Origin: Arabidopsis thaliana
Taxonomy: Eukaryota; Streptophyta; Magnoliopsida; Brassicales; Brassicaceae
Direction of reading: 5' to 3'
DNA: 64,000 nt
Assembly (NCBI RefSeq): GCF_000001735.4
Contig: NC_003074.8
Coordinates: 6,944,101-7,008,100 of the forward strand
Shown: positions 26,148-39,000 of the stretch, one piece after another
How the letters are laid out: each line of letters starts with the position of its first letter
How positions within the stretch are numbered: position 1 is the first letter of the stretch
The notes under the pieces: generated by a model
Told to the model about the DNA's origin: nothing
Seen by the model: only the letters and a program-made list of their open reading frames with translations
Database searches by the model: none
Translations under genes and position numbers: made by a program

Positions 26148-26552
26148 AAGACCGAATAAAAACCGGCACACAATAAGCCTGGCGCACAGAGCAGATTGCA
26201 GCAGTAGTGGTTTCAGCTGCGAGGATTTCGGTTAAAATTTATTCTATTTCAGTTTAGGCTTTTTGGTGAAGTTGGGAAGATAAACGGTAACGATGTTGTG
26301 TTGTTATTTGAGGTTTAGGATTTGTTTCCAAGAACCATTTTATAAAAGAAGAAGAAGCAAATGAGGTTTTTGTTTTACTTCCTTGCTCTAAGATCTCGTG
26401 AACTTCCGAGAGAGGTGTATCATTTCATTTCCTTGCCATAAAAAAAAACGAATTCTTTTTTTCTTCCTCGTTCGTTGTCTGATTTGTTGAAAATATTTTA
26501 TTCGAATATAAAATCACCTGAGATTTGTTGCTTTTGACGTGGAAATATAAGA
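26148..26552. other. TOM40 3' flank
   Basis: 3' untranslated region of TOM40 and the start of the FRG1 promoter. No separate gene seen. Confidence 0.55.
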
Positions 26553-26602
26553 TGGGCCGAGATAGACGTCACAGTGGGCCGAGATAGACGTCACAGTGGG
26601 CC
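26553..26602 (+). promoter_or_regulatory. 22-bp tandem promoter repeat with alternating TGGGCC and GACGTC sites
   Basis: The unit TGGGCCGAGATAGACGTCACAG repeats exactly at 26553-26574 and 26575-26596. A third TGGGCC starts at 26597. Each unit has a site II element (TGGGCC, bound by TCP factors) and a palindromic C-box GACGTC (bound by bZIP factors). It lies about 100-150 bp before the likely FRG1 transcript start and about 400 bp after the TOM40 stop. Confidence 0.8.
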
Positions 26603-27251
26603 GAGAAAATGTGAGTTTTTACTTGGATGAAATTGAAATTGTACGTTGGGTTTTTGTACTCATCATCTCTTTCTCCGTCGTAACCGCAAACATTTGTGAG
26701 AGATTCCGAGCGAAAAAAACCCTAGTGTACAGTGGCGTCTTTCTTCTCCAACTCGCTTCTTCCCTGGTACTGTTCCTTTCCCTCCATTTTTTCCGATTCG
26801 AGCTCTTTCTCGTCTTCCTCTTCTACTTTTTCTGTTTTTTTTTTTTGTTTTACTTTTCTTACATTTACCTCATCGTGTAGGGTTTTACATTTCTGAATCC
26901 CGCATTGCTTGATTTCTTTTGTTTATGGCCTTCTTTCGCTTTCCGTGTTGCTAAATTAGTTTCCGATTTCAGCGAAATAGCGTTTTTGTTCCGTTGATCA
27001 TCCATTTCGAGGTTTATGCCAAGTCGTCAACCTTACACCGTTTTCAAAAATCAACTTATTTTGTGGTGCTGATTGTTGATTTTTGTTGTTGCTTAGGATG
27101 CTTTGTTTTCGAATGTTAGTTCAAATGGTGGCTTTGTAGTGGGTTTCATTTGGAGAATAACACAAATCTTTTGCTTCGCAGGCTGATTCGGTTTCTTAAA
27201 AGACCTATTACTGATTCTTCTGAGGAGACTGACGTTGAAGGAGATTTTGTA

Positions 27252-30200
27252 ATGGATTCTGCTATTGAAATTAGTTCAGGTAGTGATAGTGATGACGAAG
27301 TACCACCGCAGCCTGTTTGGCCACAAACTCGAACCAGGATGGATCCCACATGGCTAAGTATAGTTTTTGGCATATCTTTGTCAATTTCGGTCTTTCTGGT
27401 GAGGTTAGTTTTGGTAGCTTTATGGACTGATCGACTTTGATGCTGTGTTTTTTTCTTTGCAGGCAGGAGACCTTTGCCTACAGTGGATAGCCATGCTAGA
27501 GCTGAACATACAAATCAGGCTCCTCCCAATGGTGCCTCGAGTGATACTTCTCGGCCTGGAGTCTCTAAGCCTTTCACAGGGAATGGGAACACTGTAAACT
27601 CGAGAATTTCCAGTGGATCTGGTGCTGATTATGTGAGACTGTCTTCTGAGCAAGCTCTGAAAAGAACTCTTCCACCCTCTTTTAATTCCCCTCCCCTTCC
27701 TGCCAGAAGTGGCACTAACAATATAAGTAATGCTAGTGGAAGTCGTGTTGGTGTGGATTATGAGAGACCATTGTCTCAGCAAGCTCTGAAAAGAACTCTT
27801 CCACCCTCTTTTAATCCCCCTCCCCTTCCTTCCAGAAGTGGCACAAACAATATACGTAATGCTGGTGGGAGTCGCTTTGGTGCCGATTATAGTCATCCAG
27901 CTGTGTCAGCTGTAGGCAACAAGAGTACCTTTGGTGATCATTATAGTGGAGCCCATGCTGAGATAGGAATTCAACGTGGCGTGAATGGGGTTAGGATCCT
28001 GCCTCCATCTCTGACGCATGGAACATCTGCTTCTGTTTTGCATCATGCTGGTTCGAGTGATCCAATGCACAGGTTTGGTGGTGGTGAAGATAGGAATCCT
28101 GATAACGATGAAAGGCTGGTTTATCAGGCTGCACTACAGGTATTCATCCTCAGCACAACCCTTTGTTATTTGTGGACTTCAACACTTAAGCTCTTCTTTT
28201 GTGCTTGCATATCTAGTTATCGTTGCCCCTTGTACCAGCTTTACATTTTGCCGGCTCTTTTGAATCTCTTAATATGATTGTCATAGAGTATAATGGAGCA
28301 ATAATTGACTCTAAATCTGGCTCATTTTTTTTTGTTAAATATTTTTCTGAGGTGCATGGTGCATGAAACGTTTTATAAGCGTTTGCATGTCTCATTGATG
28401 CTTCGGTCATACTACCATGCTGGATCAACTCAATTTTATACTGACTATCTTAAAATAATAATGTAGCTGCATTCGTTTTCTTCATGTCTGAGAAATAATG
28501 ATAATTAATAATAATTTGGATCATTGACAATAGATGTAGCATTTATTTTCCGATTTTACTCTGGTACATTATAAGGGTGTTGAGAGCTCGGTGTTGTTCC
28601 ATAATCTACCTGATATGAAATGGCGTGGTAAGTGCATTTTTGATTATCAAGTACTTTAATCCTGCAGGTTTTGAATCAACCCATGACTGAAAGTGATCTA
28701 CCTCCTGGTACTCTTTCAGTTCCTCTTATGAGGCATCAGGTAGTAGCATGTTTTAAGTTTCCATTTATTGGCCGTTGGTATTGGTTTGTGTATTAAGTAC
28801 TACTGGTCTTCAGAAAATTGCGTTGGCATGGATGTTTCAGAAGGAAACAAGTAGTTTCAACTGTCCAGGAGGGATACTAGCAGATGATCAGGTCACATTT
28901 GATTAAATTTCTTGACTAATAAATATCTGTGATACTGTGAGTCTGCTGCTTGGATATTTACCTCAAACTATGTAACGTCTACTCTGCAGGGACTTGGTAA
29001 GACGGTCTCGACGATTGCTCTTATCCTAAAGCAAAAGATTGTGTCACAACTGAAGTCCGAAAGTTCATGCAAGCAAGAAACTGAGGCATTAGTCCTGGAT
29101 GCTGATGATGAGTCAGACAATGCAAAGCATGAAAGTGGTAGTCATGTAAAACCAGAGCTCAAGGTTTCAAGCAACAGTGAGACCTCGGTTCTGAGTGCAT
29201 GTGGTAATGATGAGAATGACAGTTCAGATATGGAGAAAGCCGAAGATGAAGAAGCTAATTCTTCAACACGAGCATTTCAGTGGAAGAGACCAGCTGCTGG
29301 TACATTAATTGTTTGCCCAGCGAGTGTTGTAAGGCAGTGGGCAAGAGAGCTTGATGAGAAGGTTTCTGAAGAATCCAAACTTTCTGTGTTAGTCTACCAT
29401 GGTAGTAATAGGACCAAAGATCCTAATGAATTAGCAGAATACGATGTGGTTGTGACAACGTACGCTATTGTTACTAATGAAGCTCCCAACAAATTCTTGG
29501 TGGATGAGGATGAGAACGATGAAAAAAATACTGACAGATATGGTCTTGCCTCTGGCTTCTCCAACAATAAGAAACGGAAAGTCGTGGTGGGTGCTAGTAA
29601 GAAGAGTAAAAGAAGAGGTAGAAAAAGCACTAACGATACTTCTTCTGAGCCTGATTGTGGTCCTCTAGGAAAGGTTGGGTGGTTCAGAATAGTACTAGAT
29701 GAAGCTCAGACAATTAAGAACTATAGAACACAAATGGCAAGATCATGTTGCACTCTTCGAGCCAAAAGGAGGTGGTGCTTGTCTGGAACACCAATACAAA
29801 ATACGATTGATGATTTATATAGCTATTTCAGGTTTCTTAGATATGATCCATATGCGGTGTACAAGTCATTTTACAGTACAATCAAGGTTCCAATTTCCAG
29901 AAATTCTTGTCAAGGTTACAAGAAGCTTCAAGCTGTTCTAAGGGCTATAATGCTGCGCCGCACCAAAGGTACTCTGATCATCTCTTTATTCTCTTTGATG
30001 GTTGGTTGAGTTGTTTATGTGGCCGGGACTTCTCAATCATTACTATTAATATTATCTATGTTATCTTGACACTTTGTGATTTTATCGGCTTATCTATAAT
30101 GTACTCAATAAAGAGAGTACCTGTTAGTTTATTGAACCTGTCACCTGAGTTAGTCCTCCGGTCATGTGGTTAATAAAATAACAATTTTGTCTTCTCATCT

Positions 30201-32240
30201 GTACATTTTTCCTTTTGTCTTCTCATCTGTTCATTTTTATTTTGATATTTTCTGTTTGATGGTAGATTTTTACTTTGCTCCTATTATATTCGTACGTGGT
30301 TGTGCTGCACTTGATGGTTTCTGCTAAATATCTACTGTTCTGCTATCTAGGAACATTGCTTGATGGGAAACCCATAATTAATCTACCTCCAAAGGTAGTA
30401 AATTTGAGCCAGGTAGACTTTTCAGTGGCTGAGCGCTCTTTCTACAAGAAGCTTGAAGCTGATTCACGTTCACAGTTCAAGGTTCTCCTATTTTTTCCCC
30501 CACAAAGTATCTGTTCATACTTGGTTTACAATTGATGTGCACTTTTTTGGTTAAGAAGATCCATTTATAGCAACTAAATGCTTAATAAATGTGACCTTGT
30601 AGTTATGCAGCAATTTTATTGGAGATCCATGTTTCTGAGTGTCTTGCAAGTCTTCATTTCGTCCTATGAGAGAACACAAACTAGTAGCTGTACCCGATAG
30701 GATGATAAATTCATTTTCCCTGCAGGCCTATGCTGATGCGGGAACTTTGAGTCAAAACTACGCAAATATTCTTCTGTTGCTTTTGCGACTACGCCAAGCT
30801 TGTGACCACCCACAACTTGTTAAAAGATATAACTCAGATCCTGTTGGAAAAGTATCAGAAGCAGCAGTTAGAAGACTCCCTAGGGAGGCTCGAAGCAGAC
30901 TGATCAATCGCTTAGAGTCATCATCTGCCATCTGCTATGAGTGCAATGTAAGTGCAGAAGTGCAGAGTAAATGAGACCTAGAAATAGCATGTCCTCAGGC
31001 TCACTATTCTCTAGTTCTTAGGTCTTGTCCTGACTATCTTTGCTTCTTTTTTTTTCATATTTATTCGCAGGAGCCACCAGAAAAACCTGTTGTTACGTTG
31101 TGTGGCCATATATTTTGCTATGAATGTGTTTTAGAATACATAACTGGGGATGAGAACACGTGCCCTGTACCGAGATGCAAACAACAGCTTGCGCGTGATG
31201 TTGTTTTCTCTGAATCTTCTCTTAGAAATTGCACTTCTGATGATTCGGGCTGTAGTTCCTCTCATGATAATGGTCTTGATAGATCGGTATTTCAAAAAAG
31301 AGACTTTTGTTCATCAAAAATTAAAGCTGTCCTCGATATCCTGCAGTCGCTTTCCCAACCAGACAGTCCAAACTCAGCTCAGCATGGTCAAATGCCATCT
31401 TCCTCACGGCCATATGATGACGATGATGTTACCATTGTAGAGCCAATGCGTCTTCACTCATCTTCACCTAGCCAGGGGGCAGTAAAGACGATAATATTTT
31501 CTCAGTGGACTGGTATGCTTGACTTGGTTGAGCTGCGTATTCTTGAAAGTGGTATTGAATTCAGAAGATTAGATGGCACAATGAGTCTAGCAGCAAGAGA
31601 CAGGGCGGTTAAAGAATTCAGTAAAAAACCAGATGTAAGTGATGTAAATATCTTAGATATGTTTTCTAAAACAATATACTAATCGTTTCTCTGAAATATG
31701 GAATGTTCATGGAGTATTGATCCTGAAGCTCTCTAAAAGCGCAAAAAAAATTTTATTAGGTAAAGGTGATGCTGATGTCGCTAAAAGCTGGAAACCTTGG
31801 GCTGAATATGGTAGCTGCATGTCATGTTATTCTCTTGGATCTTTGGTGGAATCCAACTACCGAAGATCAGGCGATTGATCGTGCACATCGTATTGGACAA
31901 ACTCGGCCAGTTACTGTAACTCGCATAACTATAAAAGACACCGTTGAGGATAGAATTTTGAAGCTTCAGGTATTCTCTAAACTCTATCTGCTCATTGTCG
32001 CTGGGTTTTGGGTTCCCTTGGTTTCCTTTTCAGATTTATATTTACAGTAATTTTTTCAAGCTAATTACTAAAGAGAGTTTTTGTGGTAGACTATGAAGGG
32101 CTTATGAATTTTCTCGTTTACCATTTTTTTTTCAGGAAGAGAAAAGGACAATGGTTGCATCGGCCTTTGGTGAAGAACATGGTGGAAGCTCTGCGACACG
32201 TCTAACAGTAGACGATCTCAAGTATCTGTTTATGGTGTAG
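27252..32240 (+). CDS. FRG1: SNF2-family ATPase with embedded RING finger (FRG1/CHR27), 1047 aa, 10 coding exons
   Basis: RAD5/16-like SNF2 chromatin remodeller with a RING finger inserted between the helicase lobes. FRG1 and its paralogue FRG2 are known to support RNA-directed DNA methylation. Coding exons: 27252-27357, 27463-28139, 28668-28739, 28814-28891, 28990-29968, 30351-30481, 30726-30947, 31071-31634, 31760-31969, 32136-32240 (3144 nt). The coding-start exon has its acceptor ending at 27180 and no ATG before 27252. Motifs: Walker A GLGKT (residues 312-316), DEAQ box (548-551), SGTPIQN, then a C3HC4 RING (about 751-791, with CGHIFCYEC). The second helicase lobe holds IIFSQW, RLDGTMS and DRAHRIGQ. 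A basic [15 protein letters not shown] stretch is a likely nuclear signal. The N-terminus contains an internal 43-residue tandem duplication. Confidence 0.96.
27631..27900 (+). repeat. FRG1: 129-bp in-frame tandem duplication in the FRG1 N-terminus
   Basis: CAAGCTCTGAAAAGAACTC occurs at 27651 and again at 27780, a period of 129 bp (43 codons). Both copies encode [12 protein letters not shown] followed by a PPLP(A/S)RSGTNNI segment. The duplication keeps the reading frame and lies in a proline/serine-rich region upstream of the ATPase core. Confidence 0.9.
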
Positions 32241-34645
32241 ACTACTCGTTGTATGGTCTAAGCGTAGCCTTCTAATCGCCTCTTGAACTAGGTTGCTTAG
32301 TACAGTACATATGGGAGATTTAGCCCAGAATTTTGATCAGGAAGAAACCTCTAGCTGCTTTTGTAATGGATATCCAATACTGTGGCACTCCTTTGGTTTT
32401 GTAAGGTTTGAACCCAATCTATGCATTTTTGGTGTTTCCAAAGTGCATCGATTGGAAACAGGCCATAAGTAAATAACTAAAATCGGTTCATGGTATATAT
32501 ACCACGTAGGATTTTGACCTTAAATGTAAAAGATCAATTGCTTAAAAGTTTGTTCTGTATTTCACGTCTCTCTTATATCATGACATTCCACGCATTGTTT
32601 TCAGCTTGAAGGCAGTCTCATGTATGCTTTGGAAACATTAGTTTGTGAAGCCAGCCGTACAATTTGGTCAATCTTTGTATTGTGCTAACTTCTTCCAGCA
32701 ATGTGGATTAGATGAGAGATCCTCTGTATGTATATTCATAGCTTGTTGCCTTGTTCCTTCATGGTACATTGTTTATAACCGATGATTGGAGAGTGGACTC
32801 AACCTACATACGGTTTTACGGTTTAGGACAGACACCTAGCTGTTAAGAGGAAGGTATGCAGAAGAGAAAATGCAGAACCCCCTTTCTTTCTTGAAAAGGT
32901 AGATACACTCTAGGAAGGTTTAGAACAAATGAATGAGAAAACTCTGCATTGTAGGTTCAAGAAACACTAATAAGAAATCCACATGTTTACTGATTAGTGA
33001 GAAACCAAGTTATAGATGTAGGGATAGATACAGTGATACATAAATAAGAAAGATGAGTGGAAACTGCAAAGAAAGTGAAAGTTTGGTTGTGTGTAAGAAA
33101 CAGCTTTGGGATTCAAGATGATGAATCATTAGAATTATACAGTGGTTGAACTTTTTTGTTGATTAAATGCCCTATGAAGGGGACAACATAGAAGATTATG
33201 GGACCCCTTATTTTTTATGTATGACTTTCTTTCACTTTTCTTTTGCCCTTTAGTCATTTCTCTTTTTTTCCATTTTTCACCAGATGTTTTTTATTTGGTT
33301 TAATTTTTCACTAGAGGTTGATAATTGAATTGATTCATTGGTATGAACGCACGTGCTTCTCGTCGGTTTGTGCTCTGCTAATTTTGATCTCTTGTTTTTT
33401 TTTTTAACAAGTTACAGTGTGAAAAGAATTGACTGTGTTTGTTAAGTTTTCAAGGTATGCAACGGCTAAGTAAATATCATTAAAAAAAAAAAGAAGGAAA
33501 AGAGAAATTATTCTGACAATGTTATAGGTACAATTCTGGGCTCCTTCATCCATGATTCAACTAAATTTGGGTCCTTGGTTTTGAGTCTGTTGTAGTTATC
33601 ATGAAACCCACTTCAGGATATTTTGACACAAAAGGTGATAATGGGAGTTGGAAAAATAGAAAAAGTATCACGGGGAAGTGATGAATTGAAGAGGTGTGTG
33701 TAGCCCAAGTGATTCACACGATTGTGACAAGAGATTATTAAGTTTGCTTTAAATGATTCATTCATATCGCTTTTTCAATAATAAAATTTCCAGCTTTTGT
33801 GGGTCTTTCTCGCTCAGGTACTCTCGCTCATATGTACAAAGCTTAAAGACTGGCACGAGATAATGTGCCCATAAGGCTTCTTCCATCCATCCCAAACTTT
33901 TTTAGTAAAAACATACTTTTTCTGTTCCTTTTTTTTTTGTTTAGAAAAAAAAATTATTTCTAAAAAATTTATTTTTTAAGTTTTCCATGTAATCTTTATT
34001 GGTTAGTATTGATAAATTGTAATTTTTAAAAAAAATAGTTAATTATCATTGGTTTAAAATTATAGAAAACTGTAAAATACTAAAAATAATACATTTATAA
34101 TTAATATTTAATATGTTTTTTTAATATGTGTGTTTTTCTAAACAATCAAACAAAAAAGAACGTAAGGAGTATCAGATTATGTGTATGCCTAACTGGGCCA
34201 TGACTAAACTTGGAAAAACATTGGAGCATGTGATGCTAATTAAGTAATTAGTAAAACTTAGTTACTGTTAATGTGAACATTGGTAAAATAGAAAAGTTCA
34301 CTCCCCAATGTCTTCACGCTTCACCACAAAGTGTTAGCAATTTTTTAACCTTTTGTCTGTGTAGTACTTTTTGACTTGGTGCTCTAAAAGGTGTTTCACT
34401 TCATTCATACAATACAACAAACCAAACAGTAACTCAAAATAATAGATTCCAAACCAATCAGAAATCAAAAGACAAATTTGGTCAAAACATATACATTTTT
34501 GTTATCTCTCTATACTAATCAGATTTATTAAAAACTCAAACCAAACTAATAAGAAAGAAAAAAAGAGACAAATACATATATAGTTTTGAGACAAAAGCTT
34601 TTTACTTACTAGCAAACAAAAATCGTAATTTCTCTATCTTAACCG
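32241..34645. other. 2.4-kb spacer between convergent FRG1 and ASPG2
   Basis: Holds the 3' ends of two converging genes. I found no supported gene, RNA or defined repeat. Composition is AT-rich with poly(A/T) runs (for example at 33391-33402 and 33926-33960). Confidence 0.6.
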
Positions 34646-36058
34646 CTAGCAAACGTTGGGGCCAAAACCAACAAAGCCATTGGCTCCGTCGAAAGATACT
34701 TGAATCCCTTCTTGTTGTATGTTCCCTATTATTGACAAACCCGTCGGAGACGCCGCAAACGCAAAACAATACGTTCCCGAATCATCCACCGGCATCAGAA
34801 AATTCCTCGCCGGTAATGTCAAAACCGGACCTTCCGTGAAATAGAACGACACGGTCGGGACTCGTACCGAAACAAACCCTGACAGATCATAACACGTGTC
34901 GAATATCGATACACCGGAAGCCCGCGGCAAATTCGCTGTCTGCGACTTGAATCCATCTCGAAAAGCGACGTAAGCCGCCGTGGGAAGTCTTGTGACGGCT
35001 GTTCCGGTATCCATAACCACACCACCGTCACCGGTTTCAGTCAGGTCAAAAACACCATCCGGTAACGGAATCCGGACGCCTCCTACTCCAAGGCCCTTGA
35101 GCCCAACGTAGTAAAAACTTGGAGCCCGCGGGTTCCGGACCAACGGGACCCACGAGGCACCAACGGGCAACGCTTCCCGCCCGAATACCAATGAACCGGT
35201 CGAGTCAGTGCCACGACTCACTAAACAATAACCGAACGCACCACCGGTTTGACCGCTTAATTGACCCACAAACGACATTGAACCGCCTCCGATACCCAAT
35301 AAACCGGCAGCTCCAATAAACATTCCTCTATTCCGGTGACCACATCCCATCGCAACGTTTCTAACCACCGTCTTAGCAAACGTCAGCGTTTCGAGAGCTA
35401 ACGTTCCCTTCGTGTAAGACCCGTCTCCGTACATGACCTCGTAACGGCACCCACCGGAGTGACAACCGGAGTTTTCAATCCGGTCACAGACGGAAGAGCC
35501 ACAAGAGACTCCAGTGTAAGACCCGGATTTAGCCGGGTCAAAAACCGGGTCGGATTGTTTGTAACAGAGCTTACAAGGCTGACATTGAACCCAAACCATA
35601 TCGCTACCGGAATCAATGACCATGTACTGATCTCTCGGAGGACTTCCGACGCCGATTCTGACGAAATACTCACCACTTCCTTGATCCATACCGGAAACAA
35701 TATCGGACCCAAAATCGTTAACCTCGTATCTAGAATCGGAAGAAGGTATAACTTTCCCAGAAATGCGGCGGAGAATGGCGGAGACTCTGTCTGTGTCTCT
35801 GCGCATACGAGCATGGAGACGGTGGTGGTGGTTACGGTAAGTGACTGAAGGGAATCTGTCGCGGTGGAGAAGACGGAGAGTGTACTTAGAACTGGATTCA
35901 TCGGAGAAATGGGTGTTGTTGAAATCGGGAAGAGTTGCAGTGACGGTGAGAGGAGGTTGTAAAACGTCGATGATTTGAAAATCAGGGAAGGAGATTGAAG
36001 AAGAAGAAGAGAGATGGAGATGGAGATGGAGAAAGAAGAAGAAGAGAGGGAGGAGCAT
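34646..36058 (-). CDS. ASPG2: pepsin-like aspartic protease, ASPG2 type, 470 aa, intronless
   Basis: Secreted or membrane-routed A1-family aspartic protease of the plant nepenthesin/CDR1-like group. I recognise it as ASPARTIC PROTEASE IN GUARD CELL 2 (At3g20015). A single uninterrupted frame starts with a hydrophobic signal peptide (residues 1-22, poly-Leu/Phe). A basic propeptide follows (about 60-110). The catalytic domain has the first active site IDSGSDMVWVQC, the nepenthesin-type Cys-rich loop CQPCKLCYKQSDPVFDP, the flap-like YGDGS and the second active site VMDTGT. The protein ends FVGFGPNVC. The first catalytic triplet is DSG rather than the commoner DTG, which still occurs in active enzymes. 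A long overlapping frame in another register is a shadow. The 5' leader has a GA/CT repeat at about 36210-36228. Confidence 0.94.
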   Translation of the reverse strand: MLLPLFFFFLHLHLHLSSSSSISFPDFQIIDVLQPPLTVTATLPDFNNTHFSDESSSKYTLRLLHRDRFPSVTYRNHHHRLHARMRRDTDRVSAILRRISGKVIPSSDSRYEVNDFGSDIVSGMDQGSGEYFVRIGVGSPPRDQYMVIDSGSDMVWVQCQPCKLCYKQSDPVFDPAKSGSYTGVSCGSSVCDRIENSGCHSGGCRYEVMYGDGSYTKGTLALETLTFAKTVVRNVAMGCGHRNRGMFIGAAGLLGIGGGSMSFVGQLSGQTGGAFGYCLVSRGTDSTGSLVFGREALPVGASWVPLVRNPRAPSFYYVGLKGLGVGGVRIPLPDGVFDLTETGDGGVVMDTGTAVTRLPTAAYVAFRDGFKSQTANLPRASGVSIFDTCYDLSGFVSVRVPTVSFYFTEGPVLTLPARNFLMPVDDSGTYCFAFAASPTGLSIIGNIQQEGIQVSFDGANGFVGFGPNVC

Positions 36059-39000
36059 TGTTTACAACGCCAGAGCCAAAGCCAAAGCCAGTGTGAGCGT
36101 GAAGACTCTCTCTTTCTTTCTTCTTGGATTTTGGGTTTTGATGTCAGACTAAGTTTTTGGTGTCTTGCTTCTCTCTGAAAGATGAGATTTTTTTGAGATT
36201 TATTTATTGAGAGAGAGAGAGAGAGAGACCACTTGAGACTTGTGATTTGGGAAGTGATGGGTCGATATCTCTTATTGCTATTATTTTTGCTTACGTGGAT
36301 TTTCTTTGTGTTTTTGTGGGGTCCTCCCTCTTTGCACGTCGACATCCTTTCTCTACTTCGCACACTCTCCTCTACTCTTGTTTGGTTTGAGATAGTTACA
36401 TATCTATGAGAACTAAAACATACGAGGTTATACTCTCATTACATCCACTTAAAAAAGTCGTCTTTGCTTCTCCTAAACCCAACTCTTTAGAAGATATATA
36501 TTGAACTTTAACTCAAATGCTAGGAACATGGTTCTCATATCCATTATATGTGTTCATTGACTCCATCATGCAAGATATTCCACGCGATAACATTCAAGCA
36601 TTAAAAATGATGTGAAAAAAGTATGTTCGGTCATGCCAAACCACTTTTCAAGTTTACTGAAATCTACAAAAACTGATTCGCAAAAAAAAAACATTCTTTC
36701 CAATTGACTAGTTTGGTAGATTCTGAAAACTCGTCCCAAACAATATGGATAATGAATACAATTTCACAAATCAGAAATCTCTACATGATTAGTTTAACTT
36801 TAGGTTTGATCTTTTCATATTAATCTGTTGAATTAACAACTCAAATAAGATATTTTAAATCTTAGTATCCAAAACTTACCAAAAAAGGTATCTTGTGAAC
36901 TTGTATAACATTTTTTTTTTTGCGGTGTGGCCTTTTGAAGTGAATAAGTAAGTCATGAGGGAAGTATGCTGAAGCATTTGTATAAAGACCTTTCGGTGAA
37001 GACATCATCTTCGTTTATCTATCTCCAAGAAACTCGTGTCAAGGATCTTGTAAGTTTTTGGCAATGTTCTAACTAGTTGGGAACTTGGAAATCAACGGTG
37101 CATATAAATAGAGAGATATATCTTTTCTCTATTGCTTGAAAAAATCAGAAAAATGACATGTTTTCTAGTTTAGTTACAAAATTTGTCAATGGAACTTTAT
37201 ATCAGATAATCAAATAGTACTAAATGGTTTCTATAAAACACAGATATGACATGTATCATTGTTTCCACAACATATTTTTGTTTTCTTATGTGAACATCTA
37301 ATCCATCATAGAGCGTACGTCTAAACAAAACTAAAGTTTACATCTAAAATTTTGAACCATAATATTGATAAATTAGATGTTCACATCAAAAACAACATGT
37401 TCTAGAAAAAAAACATTCATAGTTTAACAAAATCAAAATTGATTACATGAAATACTTATTTTAATTTTTGTCATTTACCTAATTTGTTATTGTCAAACTA
37501 AACAATCAAAGATGATATATATTTCACTCATTGATTTTGATTGGTTTTTTTACTCTAGAATAAAATGAAGAAGCTCGAAGTACTTAAGATCTACGAAATA
37601 CTCAAAAACATTCATGACATGTGCCAGTACCTTAGATATATCACTGTTCAATGTTCCCAATAATAACGCTATTGACATATTTTCTACTTCAACTAATTTC
37701 AGGTAAAATAACTTTGAGAACAATAATAGTATTTAGTTATACATGTAATGAATTATATATGCCAACTCATATTTTTCAACCAAACAAATATTCATATAGA
37801 AAAACTATCGAAATTAGTAAACTTTTACGTGGAAAGAAACCCCAAACCCTATGTACATCGAATTAGACAAAATTTATTATAGACAAAGTATTGATTCCAT
37901 GTAATACAAAGCACAAATACTTGAAACTGAGTTGATGATCGGTACCGGCTACTGCAAGTACCTAACTAAGCAAATCTTGATAAATCTCCATCAAAATATA
38001 ACCGAAAGTGATTTCGATCAACAAAAACGATAAATAAAAGACTCTTATATTCAGTCTCCATTGCTAACGTCGAAATTCTATATAATGAATATAAGAACTA
38101 CAGTTGTGTACTTGTATGCCAAGACTGGCTATTGGTATATGATGAAAGCCACTACTACATATTTCATAATCAAGGACAAAGTTCGTCGTTTGAGCCAAAA
38201 ACATGATTAAATTGAAAATATTATCTTTAAGTTTTTTAGAACTAACGCCAAAATAAAACATATTTAGATTGGACGTAGTGCAAGAGTAGTTCGAAAGCAA
38301 ATGTTGGTTGCAACTATTGATTATATGGTTTCTTAGCTCATCTTTTTTGGCATATTTGTATCATCATCCAATCTTCTTCAACTATACCAAAACAATATCT
38401 TGCTCATACTGGATATCACCGGCTATTTGAAAAGTATATTGAATCAAGAAGAAGTATATGTAGCCTTGGTGGAATTCATATGGAAATATTGTTAGTCTTT
38501 AAGTAAAACTTAAATTCAGCAAAAAAATAGAAAAGGATTTGAGATACAAAATGATCTGAATCCTAATCAATTTAACGCACGATTTGATATGTTTTTACTA
38601 ACATACAATCTATTGAATAATATATTATAAATCGTGGAAAGAAAATATTTTACGAAAAGAAATGGTGCTATGTGATTCATACATTTGTGGGCGTGCCCAA
38701 AAGTTTTAAAGATATGGAGATTATAGAAAATTATATTTTCGATGGCTATTGCTATAGCATGTAATACAAGTACGACAACACCAACTACAAATAATTTAGC
38801 AAAAAGAGACGGATAATAATTTTAATTAAATGGTCATGCATTCTCATGATAAAAATTAGAGTTGGGTATTACATAAGACATGCACCACGTACCAATAATT
38901 GAACAATTATTACACCTAAAAGTTGCTCAAATTTTATAATCCAACGATATCTAGTATAATTCAATTACCCCTAGTTCCATACACCATGAATGAGAAAAGA

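Noticed and set aside
27150..27251. Upstream extension of FRG1
   Set aside because: Begins at TTG and runs across the acceptor at 27180. The first ATG in the spliced exon is 27252, which gives the known length of 1047 aa.
35459..35848. 129-codon plus-strand frame antisense to the protease
   Set aside because: Antisense shadow of a GC-richer coding region, with no family match.
35398..36363. Long second-frame open reading frame (321 codons) on the minus strand overlapping the aspartic protease
   Set aside because: It is a register shadow of the protease gene. It has serine-rich low-complexity content and no recognisable domain, whereas the protease frame has all family motifs.
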